In this document: positions 1 to 5,576 of the stretch, piece by piece | How the letters are laid out: each line of letters starts with the position of its first letter | How positions within the stretch are numbered: position 1 is the first letter of the stretch | Position numbers and translations under genes: made by a program | Notes under the pieces: model-generated | Databases searched by the model: none | What the model was told of the DNA's origin: nothing | Seen by the model: the letters and a program-made list of their open reading frames with translations, nothing else | Assembly (NCBI GenBank): GCA_964460485.1 | Contig: CAYWRY010000041.1 | Location: 1 to 30,511, forward strand | Reading direction: 5' to 3' | Source of the DNA: VGRF01 sp964460485 | Lineage (GTDB): Bacteria; Myxococcota_A; UBA9160; UBA6930 | DNA: 30,511 bases

Positions 1-55
1 GATCGACGCGCTGAAGGGCTACGCAGATCGCGTGATCGCGAAGCTGAAGCGCTAG
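1..55 (+). CDS. 3' end of an unidentified protein-coding gene (partial)
   Basis: The frame beginning at base 2 is open to a TAG at 53-55 and encodes the 17-residue tail IDALKGYADRVIAKLKR. The basic, helix-like ending is compatible with many families and I do not recognise it. The gene begins outside the window. It lies 31 bases ahead of the MAPEG gene on the same strand, so the two could be co-transcribed. Confidence 0.5.
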   Translation, partial: IDALKGYADRVIAKLKR

Positions 56-86
56 CCGCGCGGCGCGCGTGGCGGCGGGAGGTGCG

Positions 87-521
87 ATGCCTTTCACTAC
101 GCTCGCCTGGAAGCTTTGGGCGCTGGCGGTGCTGGCGCTCGCGCTGAAGATGCTCGTGCTCGCGGCGCTCACGAGCCGGCAGCGGCTCGCGAAGCGCGTG
201 TTCGCCTCGCCCGAGGACTACGCGACGCAGGGCCTCGCCGCGAGCGACGAGCGCGACCCGGACGTGGAGCGCTACCGCCGCGCGCACCGCAACGACCTGG
301 AGAACATCCTGCCGTTCTTCGTGGTGGGCGCGATCTACGCCGCCACCCAGCCGAGCGCGCTCGGCGCCTGGCTGTGTCTACCCGGCTTTGCGCTCGCGCG
401 CGTGCTGCACACCGTCTGCTATCTGCGCAGCAGCATGCCGCAGCGCACGCTCGCCTACGGCTACGGCTACGCCGCGACGCTCTGGATGATCGCCGCGTCG
501 GCGTGGAGCGTGCTCGCGTGA
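87..521 (+). CDS. MAPEG-family integral membrane protein
   Basis: A 144-residue membrane protein of the MAPEG superfamily (microsomal glutathione S-transferase / eicosanoid-metabolism proteins), which act in membranes on lipophilic electrophiles or peroxides with glutathione. The family hallmark is visible as RYRRAHRNDLENILPFF in the cytoplasmic loop after the first helix. Hydrophobic segments cover the N-terminus (LWALAVLALALKMLVLAAL), the middle (FFVVGAIYAA) and the C-terminus (LWMIAASAWSVLA), with the usual conserved Arg and His before the last helices (ALARVLHTVCYLR). I chose ATG 87 because GGGAGG lies 5 bases upstream; an in-frame GTG at 69 lacks such a site. The stop codon overlaps the GTG start of the next gene, so the two are translationally coupled. 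The substrate cannot be told from sequence. Confidence 0.85.
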   Translation: MPFTTLAWKLWALAVLALALKMLVLAALTSRQRLAKRVFASPEDYATQGLAASDERDPDVERYRRAHRNDLENILPFFVVGAIYAATQPSALGAWLCLPGFALARVLHTVCYLRSSMPQRTLAYGYGYAATLWMIAASAWSVLA

Positions 522-805
522 GCGCGGCTGCAAAGCCGCGCGTCGCGATCACCTACTGCGCGAAGTGCCGCTTCCTGCCGCGCGCGGCCTGGATGGCCCA
601 GGAGCTGCTGACGACGTTCGCGGAGGAGCTGGGCGAGGTGGCGCTGCTGCCGAGCGAGGGCGGCGTGTTCCAGGTGCGCGTCGGCGAGGAGCTCGTCGCC
701 TGCCGCGCGCGCGACGGCGGCTTCCCGGAGCTCGCGGAGCTGAAGCGCCGCATCCGCGACCGCGTGGCGCCGGGCCGCGAGCTCGGCCACAGTGAGCGCG
801 CGTAA
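518..805 (+). CDS. SelT/SelW/SelH-family (Rdx) thioredoxin-like protein, Cys form
   Basis: A 95-residue protein whose N-terminus reads VAITYCAKCRFLPRAAWMAQELL, split here as VAITYCAKC and RFLPRAAWMAQELL: the Rdx/SelW signature, a CxxC redox pair followed by Arg and an AQELL helix. In selenoprotein W the second Cys is selenocysteine; here both are Cys, so no selenocysteine recoding is needed. A later segment (GGVFQVRVGEELVACRARDGGFPE) has the usual strand plus FPE pattern. Family members are small thioredoxin-fold oxidoreductases of uncertain substrate. The GTG start at 518 overlaps the MAPEG stop by 4 bases, which fits co-expression of two glutathione/thiol-related proteins. The C-terminal 14 bases overlap a possible small ORF. 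Confidence 0.85.
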   Translation: MSAAAKPRVAITYCAKCRFLPRAAWMAQELLTTFAEELGEVALLPSEGGVFQVRVGEELVACRARDGGFPELAELKRRIRDRVAPGRELGHSERA

Positions 806-923
806 CAACTTCCGCGCCCGCGGAGCACGATGTGAACGGTTCCGCGAGGAGTACGGCTTCTCCGACGTGCTCGCGAGCTGGATCCGCGGCGAGCCGACGA
901 TCTTCCGCCTCACGCCGCGCTAG
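792..923 (+). CDS. possible small protein or gene remnant, 43 aa
   Basis: An open frame from GTG 792 to TAG 921-923 encodes 43 residues ending in EYGFSDVLASWIRGEPTIF and RLTPR. The second half reads like ordinary globular protein (aromatic, hydrophobic and acidic residues mixed), unlike the Arg/Ala-rich shadow translations typical of this genome. I do not recognise it. Its start overlaps the end of the Rdx gene by 14 bases and its end overlaps the convergent MFS gene by 14 bases. It may be a real small protein translated after the Rdx protein, or the surviving end of a decayed gene. Without a homologue I cannot tell these apart. Confidence 0.3.
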   Translation: MSARNNFRARGARCERFREEYGFSDVLASWIRGEPTIFRLTPR

Positions 924-2085
924 GCCGACGCAAAGCGAGGCCGCCGAACGCGGCCAGTGCGAGCAACGCCCCGCACGCGAAGACCGGCGCCGGGCCGTAT
1001 TGCTGCCAGGCCAGCCCGGCGGCCGCGCCCACCGCGAGCTGCGCGACGCCCACGACCAGGTGGAAGAGACCCAGCGCGGTGCCGCGCAACTCCGCCGGCG
1101 CCTCGCCAGCCACCAGCGCGCCTAGCAACCCCTGGGTCGCCCCCATGTGCAGACCATAGAACCCGGCGCCGAGCCACACTGCGAGGGGGCAGTCCGCGAA
1201 CGCCAGCGCGAGCAATCCGGCCGCGAGCACCGCGACACCCGCCCGAGCCACCGGGCGCCGCGCGCGATCCGAGAGCCGCCCGAGCGGATACGAAGAGACG
1301 GCGTAGACCGCGTTCATCACCAGCAACGCCGCGGGCGCGCGCGCCGCCGCGACGCCGACGTCTGCCGCACGCAGCACCAGGAAGGCCTCGCTCAAGCGCG
1401 CGACGGTGAGCAGCGCGCCGAACGCCACGATCTCCCAGTAACGGCGCGAGAGGCGCACCAGCTCGTCGCGGCGCAAGGGCGAGCGCAGCGCACCCGGCGC
1501 GCGCGTGGAGGCGGGCTCGCGCACGCCGAACGTCATCACTGCGACGGAGAGCAGGGCCGGCGCGCAGGCGATCCAGAACACAAGCCGGAAGTCGCCGGCG
1601 AATGCCGCGAGCAGCGCGAGCGCGGCCGCCGGGCCCGCGATCGCGCCGACCGTGTCGAGCGCTTGCCGCAGTCCGTACGCCGCGCCGCGCTGCTCTGCGG
1701 GTGTGAGATCTGCCACGAGCGCGTCGCGCGGCGCGCCGCGCAGGCCCTTGCCGACGCGATCGGCGAAGCGCGCGAACAGCACCGCGCCCGCGCTCGGCGC
1801 CAGCGCGAACAGCGGCTTCGTCGCCGCCGCGAGCGCGTAGCCCGCCCACGCGAACGGCTTGCGCCGGCCGAGCGCGTCGCTGGCGGCGCCGGCGAACACC
1901 TTGGTGATCGACGCGGTCGCCTCGGCGACCCCCTCGATCATCCCCACCACGACGACGCTCGCGCCCAGCACGCCCGTCAGGAAGATCGGCAGGGCGCTGT
2001 GGATCATCTCCGACGAGACGTCCATCAGGAGGCTCACGACGCCGAGCGCGAAGACCCCGCGCGGGAGCTTCGACGCGTGGCTCAT
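910..2085 (-). CDS. MFS transporter
   Basis: A 391-residue major facilitator superfamily permease of the inner membrane. The N-terminal GVVSLLMDVSSEMIHSALP block is characteristic of a widespread subgroup of uncharacterised MFS permeases. The first intracellular loop has the MFS signature G-x3-D-x-x-GRRK as AGAASDALGRRKPF, and the mirrored loop in the second half is GRLSDRARRP. About 12 hydrophobic segments are readable, split by a polar loop around residues 190-210. ATG 2085 is preceded by GAGGAGG at a good distance. It is divergent from the GGCT-like gene, with 78 bases between them. The substrate is unknown. Confidence 0.85.
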   Translation of the reverse strand: MSHASKLPRGVFALGVVSLLMDVSSEMIHSALPIFLTGVLGASVVVVGMIEGVAEATASITKVFAGAASDALGRRKPFAWAGYALAAATKPLFALAPSAGAVLFARFADRVGKGLRGAPRDALVADLTPAEQRGAAYGLRQALDTVGAIAGPAAALALLAAFAGDFRLVFWIACAPALLSVAVMTFGVREPASTRAPGALRSPLRRDELVRLSRRYWEIVAFGALLTVARLSEAFLVLRAADVGVAAARAPAALLVMNAVYAVSSYPLGRLSDRARRPVARAGVAVLAAGLLALAFADCPLAVWLGAGFYGLHMGATQGLLGALVAGEAPAELRGTALGLFHLVVGVAQLAVGAAAGLAWQQYGPAPVFACGALLALAAFGGLALRRPSAA

Positions 2086-2163
2086 TCCGGGGCCTCCTCG
2101 TTGCGGCTGTGATCTCGCGCGGCTTCACGGTATCCACGCGCGACGCGCCGCACCGGAGCCCCG

Positions 2164-2688
2164 ATGAACGCCGCGCTCTTCGCGTACGGCAGCCTGATGT
2201 TCGCGCCCGTGCTGCGCCTGCACTCGCCCCGCGCGCTCGCGACGGAGCCCGCGACGCTCGCGGGTTACGGCCGGCGCGCGCTGCGCGGCGCCGGCTATCC
2301 GGGGATCGTGCCCGCGCCCGGCGAGTCGGTCGCCGGCCTGCTGGTGCGCGGCCTCTCGCCGGCTCTGCTCGCGCGCCTCGATCGTTGGGAGGGCGCGGAG
2401 TACGTGCGCATCCCCGTGCGCGTCGCGCTGGCGAGCGGCGCCGCGGCACCCGCCTACACCTATCTGCTCACGCCGCGCGCGCGGGTTCGCGCGCTCCCCC
2501 ACGACTTTGACCCCGAGGCGTTCGCGCGGGCGGGGCTCGCGCGCTGGCTGCACGAGGCGCGCCACCGCAGCGCACTCCGCGCCGCGCGCGAGGGGCCGGC
2601 GCGAAGCCTCTTCGCGCGCTCGCCCTACGAGCGCCTCGTCATTTCATCCGCTCGATCAGCTGCATCACGAGCGTCACGATCGCGCTGA
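2164..2688 (+). CDS. gamma-glutamylcyclotransferase-like (AIG2/GGCT fold) protein
   Basis: A 174-residue protein with the GGCT-fold signature: LFAYGSLM at residues 5-12 (substrate-binding loop), GYGRRAL, GYPGIVP near 44-50 and LDRWEGAEYVRIPV at 72-85, where Glu76 matches the catalytic acid of the family. Such enzymes cyclise gamma-glutamyl amines to 5-oxoproline; many bacterial members have no proven substrate. The last 16 residues are Ser/Arg/Ala-rich and are encoded antisense to the end of the convergent DUF2905 gene, so the functional domain probably ends near residue 155. GTC/GGAG-like spacing before ATG 2164 is acceptable but not striking. Confidence 0.82.
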   Translation: MNAALFAYGSLMFAPVLRLHSPRALATEPATLAGYGRRALRGAGYPGIVPAPGESVAGLLVRGLSPALLARLDRWEGAEYVRIPVRVALASGAAAPAYTYLLTPRARVRALPHDFDPEAFARAGLARWLHEARHRSALRAAREGPARSLFARSPYERLVISSARSAASRASRSR

Positions 2689-2857
2689 GCAAGAGGGTGG
2701 TGGTGACGGGGAAGGTGAACGCGTAGCCGTCGCCCTCGATGCGCACGTCGCCGGGCAGCTTGCCGATCCACGGAATCTGCGGAGCCAGCTGCAGCAGCAG
2801 GCCGAGCGCTACGAGGGCGCCGCCGATCAGCAAGAGCGTGCGGGGAAGTGAGGGCAT
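2639..2857 (-). CDS. DUF2905 small membrane protein
   Basis: A 72-residue protein with two hydrophobic segments (TLLLIGGALVALGLLLQLA and TTTLLLSAIVTLVMQLI) joined by IPWIGKLPGDVRIEG. The IGxLPGDxxIxG loop followed by FxFPxTTxxLLS is the DUF2905 pattern. The function is unknown; it is an inner-membrane protein. ATG 2857 has AGGAGGT just upstream. It begins 22 bases after the upstream dehydrogenase ends on the same strand, so they probably share a transcript. Its 3' end overlaps the convergent GGCT-like gene by 50 bases. Confidence 0.85.
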   Translation of the reverse strand: MPSLPRTLLLIGGALVALGLLLQLAPQIPWIGKLPGDVRIEGDGYAFTFPVTTTLLLSAIVTLVMQLIERMK

Positions 2858-2879
2858 GCGACCTCCTGCCGCCGCGCCG

Positions 2880-3659
2880 TTACAGCCCGGTGCCCCAGGG
2901 AGTGAACTGCGCGCTGCCGGCGAAGACGCCGCCGTCCACGGGCACGACGGCGCCGTTCACGAAAGACGCGACGGGCGAGGTGAGGAACACGAGCACGGCG
3001 GCGACCTCCTCGGCCTCGCCCCAGCGGCCGAGCGGGATGTGGCGGCGCAGCTCCTCGTGCACGGCCGGCGCCTGCTGGATGCCGGTCGTCATGCCGGTGT
3101 GGGTTGGTCCGGGGCAGACGGCGTTCACGCGGATGCCCTGCTTGCCCAGCTCGAGCGCCGCCGAGCGCACGAAGTTCACCACGCCCCCCTTCGCCGTGTT
3201 GTAGGCCCACAGGCCCGGGTCGCCGCCGAGGCCGGAGACGGACGCGGTCACGGCGATCGCGGGCGCGTCGGCCTTGCGCAGCGCCGGGAGCGCGGCTCGC
3301 ACGCCGAGCACCGCGGCGCGCAGGTTCACCGCGAGCACGCGATCGAAGGTCGCCATGTCGAGCTGGTCGATCGCGCCCTGCGCGGGCAGGCCCGCGTTCA
3401 GGATCAGCGCGTTCAGGCCGCCGAGCGCCTCAGCGGCGGCGACCGCGGCGGCGTTGGTCGCCTCGAGCGTCACGTCGCCCGAAACGCAGCGCACGCGCTC
3501 GACGCCCCGCAGCGCGCCCTGCGCCTTCTCGTCGAGGTCGACCGCCACCACGCGTCCGCCGAGCGCGAGGATGCGGCGCACCGCCGCGAGTCCGATCCCG
3601 CTGCCGGCGCCCGTCACGACGGCGACGCGTCCGGTCCAGTCGTTGCCGAGGTCCGCCAT
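2880..3659 (-). CDS. short-chain dehydrogenase/reductase (SDR), probably NAD-dependent
   Basis: A 259-residue classical SDR. It has TGAGSGIG (16-23) for the cofactor, Asp41 at the end of strand beta2 (VAVDLDE), which generally favours NAD(H), NAG at 88-90, a catalytic Ser near 140-142 (VTASVSG), Tyr153 and Lys157 (YNTAK), and CPGPTHTGM after strand 6. The substrate is not predictable. I cut the longer open frame to ATG 3659 because residues upstream are out of family and lie antisense to the other SDR gene. The neighbour downstream is the DUF2905 gene; the divergent neighbour is another SDR, sharing an 85-bp region that contains a long palindrome. Confidence 0.88.
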   Translation of the reverse strand: MADLGNDWTGRVAVVTGAGSGIGLAAVRRILALGGRVVAVDLDEKAQGALRGVERVRCVSGDVTLEATNAAAVAAAEALGGLNALILNAGLPAQGAIDQLDMATFDRVLAVNLRAAVLGVRAALPALRKADAPAIAVTASVSGLGGDPGLWAYNTAKGGVVNFVRSAALELGKQGIRVNAVCPGPTHTGMTTGIQQAPAVHEELRRHIPLGRWGEAEEVAAVLVFLTSPVASFVNGAVVPVDGGVFAGSAQFTPWGTGL

Positions 3660-3686
3660 CTGCCGCCTTCGCCTCCCTCGGCTCGC

Positions 3687-3709
3687 GAGCGTATCACCGT
3701 GATACGCTC
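3687..3709. promoter_or_regulatory. 23-bp palindrome, candidate operator between divergent SDR genes
   Basis: Two perfect 11-bp arms (GAGCGTATCAC and GTGATACGCTC) flank one central C at 3698. The site sits inside the 85-bp gap between the two divergent dehydrogenase starts (3659 and 3745). Length and symmetry suit a dimeric repressor such as a TetR- or GntR-family protein. No regulator gene is adjacent in this window, so the binding protein is unknown. Confidence 0.6.
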
Positions 3710-3744
3710 CGCCTTCACGCGTTTCGACGCGGGAGGAGACCACC

Positions 3745-4500
3745 ATGGATCTTGGCTTGAAGGGAAAGCGGGCGATCGTCACCGGGGCGACCAAGGGCAT
3801 CGGCCGCGCGATCGCGGAGACGCTGATCGCCGAGGGCGCCGAAGTCGCGATCTGCTCGCGCAGCGCCGAGTCGGTGGAGGCGGCGAAGAAGGCGCTCGAG
3901 CAGCGCGGCGGCAAGGTGTTCGCGAAGCCCGTCGACGTCGGAAACGGCGACGCGCTGAAGAGCTTCATCGCCGAGGCGGCCGCCGCCATGGGCGGCATCG
4001 ACGTGTTCGTGCACAACCCGAGCGGCGGCAACGGCATGGACGAGAAGGCCTGGCGCGCGAACTTCGAGGTCGACCTGCTCGGCGCGGTGCGCAGCGTCGA
4101 CGCGGCGCTGCCGCACCTCGAGAAGTCGAAGGGCTCGGTGATCTTCATCAGCACGACCGCTGCGGTGGAGACCTTCATCGGCCCCACCTCGTACAACGCG
4201 ATCAAGGCCGCGCTGATCCGCCACGGCAGCGGGCTCGCCCAGGCGCTCGCGCCGAAGGGAATCCGCGTGAACACGGTCTCGCCGGGCCCGATCTTCATCG
4301 AGGGCGGCTCGTGGGACATGATCAAGACGCATCGCAAGCCGCTGTACGACGCCACGCTCGCGACCATCCCCACCGGCCGCATGGGCACGGCGCAGGAGGT
4401 CGCGGACGCGGTGGTGTTCCTCGCCAGCCCGCGCTCGGCGTTCACCACGGGCATCAACCTGATCATCGACGGCGGCACGACCAAGGGCGTGCACTTCTAG
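3745..4500 (+). CDS. short-chain dehydrogenase/reductase (SDR), probably NADP-dependent
   Basis: A 251-residue classical SDR. TGATKGIG occupies 13-20, the beta2 end is ICSRS with Arg39, which usually favours NADP(H), and the catalytic residues are Ser136, Tyr150 and Lys154 (YNAIK). The normally conserved NNAG is replaced by HNPSGG around residue 91, a tolerated variation that may signal an unusual subfamily. The C-terminus IDGGTTKGVHF is typical. ATG 3745 has a strong GGGAGGAG at 3731-3738. It is followed after 50 bases by a glutathione S-transferase on the same strand, possibly an operon for breakdown or detoxification of a carbonyl or aromatic compound (inference). Confidence 0.9.
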   Translation: MDLGLKGKRAIVTGATKGIGRAIAETLIAEGAEVAICSRSAESVEAAKKALEQRGGKVFAKPVDVGNGDALKSFIAEAAAAMGGIDVFVHNPSGGNGMDEKAWRANFEVDLLGAVRSVDAALPHLEKSKGSVIFISTTAAVETFIGPTSYNAIKAALIRHGSGLAQALAPKGIRVNTVSPGPIFIEGGSWDMIKTHRKPLYDATLATIPTGRMGTAQEVADAVVFLASPRSAFTTGINLIIDGGTTKGVHF

Positions 4501-4550
4501 CTCGGCGTCGCGCCCACTCCCCAACAACTTCACGCAGGAAGGATTCGACG

Positions 4551-5165
4551 ATGAAGCTCTACGACTCGATCGGCCCCAACCCGAAGCTGGTCCGCATGTT
4601 CGCCGCCGAGAAGGGATTCACCTTCAAGGAAGTGCAGAAGGTCGACATCATGAAGGGCGAAAATCGGCAGGCGCCGTATCTCGCCAAGAACCCGGCGGGC
4701 GGCATGCCGTCGGTGGAGACCGACGACGGCAAGGTGATCGCGGAGACGATCGCGATCTGCGAGCTGATCGAGGAGCTGAAGCCCGCGCCGGCGCTGATCG
4801 GTACGACGCCGACGGAGCGCGCCGAGACGCGCATGTGGGTGCGCCGCGTCGAGTGGAAGATCATCCAGCCGATGACGGACGGCTTCCGCTTCGCGGAGGG
4901 CCTGCCGCTCTTCAAGACGCGCATGTACACCGCGCCGGAAGCGGCGCCGGGCCTGAAGGCGATCGCGCAGGAGGGCTACAAGTGGCTCGACGCGCAGCTC
5001 GCCGGCCGCGACACGATCGTGCCTGGCCGCTTCTCGCTCGCCGACGTCGCGCTCTACGCGCTCGCGGAGTTCGGCGCGAGCGTGGGCCAGACGATCCCCG
5101 CCGAGTGCAAGAACGTCGCGCGCTGGTTCGAGGCGACGAAGGCGCGGCCGAGCGCGAAGGCATGA
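4551..5165 (+). CDS. glutathione S-transferase family protein
   Basis: A 204-residue GST-fold protein. The N-terminal thioredoxin-like domain starts MKLYDSIGPNPKLVRMFAAEKG, contains the cis-proline element GGMPSVE near 51-57 and the glutathione-binding acidic/Ser equivalent region IAETIAICELIEE. The all-helical C-terminal domain has the WLDAQLAGRDTIVPGRFSLADVAL block, the N-capping motif of GSTs. Members conjugate glutathione to electrophiles or reduce peroxides. GGAAGGA precedes ATG 4551. It probably shares a transcript with the SDR upstream. The gene converges with the YjbR-like gene 22 bases downstream. Confidence 0.88.
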   Translation: MKLYDSIGPNPKLVRMFAAEKGFTFKEVQKVDIMKGENRQAPYLAKNPAGGMPSVETDDGKVIAETIAICELIEELKPAPALIGTTPTERAETRMWVRRVEWKIIQPMTDGFRFAEGLPLFKTRMYTAPEAAPGLKAIAQEGYKWLDAQLAGRDTIVPGRFSLADVALYALAEFGASVGQTIPAECKNVARWFEATKARPSAKA

Positions 5166-5187
5166 GCGCGGAGGCGCGGGCGAACGC

Positions 5188-5526
5188 TCAGGCTTCGCCC
5201 GCGCCTCCCAGCCTTGCCGCGAGCTTCTTCGGCGCGACGAGCCGCCAGCTCTGCTCGATGAGGGCGGCGAGCTGATCCCAGTCGATGCGCTCGTCGAGGT
5301 AGACGCCGATCCAGCCCGCTTTGCCCACGTAAGCGGGCACGAAGTAGCAGCGCGGGTCGTAAGCGACGAGCGCCTCTTGGGCGCCGGGCGGAGCCTTCAG
5401 CGTGACTGCGAGGCGCCCGCGCCCCGCGCCGCACACGGCGAACATCTTCTCGCGAACGCGGTACGTGGGCGTCTCCCAGGTGATCTTCTCGCGCGCCTCG
5501 GGCAGCGCGAGGCAGAGCGCGCGCAC
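5188..5526 (-). CDS. MmcQ/YjbR-family (DUF419) protein
   Basis: A 112-residue protein with the MmcQ/YjbR pattern: LCLALPEAREKITWETPTY, FAVCG, KAPP, YFVPAYVGKAGWIGVYL and a C-terminal IEQSWRLVAPKKLAARL. The fold is a small CyaY-like/double-wing DNA-binding type; the role is not established. I chose GTG 5526 because it starts right at the conserved ALPE helix and no other standard start lies between it and the TonB receptor stop. Family N-termini often have a few more residues, so the true start could be a rarer codon a little upstream. It follows the receptor gene on the same strand by 50 bases. Confidence 0.8.
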   Translation of the reverse strand: MRALCLALPEAREKITWETPTYRVREKMFAVCGAGRGRLAVTLKAPPGAQEALVAYDPRCYFVPAYVGKAGWIGVYLDERIDWDQLAALIEQSWRLVAPKKLAARLGGAGEA

Positions 5527-5576
5527 GCGCGCGAGCGGGTTGCGCGGCCGATTGTGCCGAGGTTGGGCCGCCCGCT

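Noticed and set aside
2739..5165. 808-residue plus-strand open frame ending in the GST
   Set aside because: Only the last 204 residues look like protein. The rest is Arg/Ala/His-rich translation antisense to, or out of frame with, the two SDR genes.
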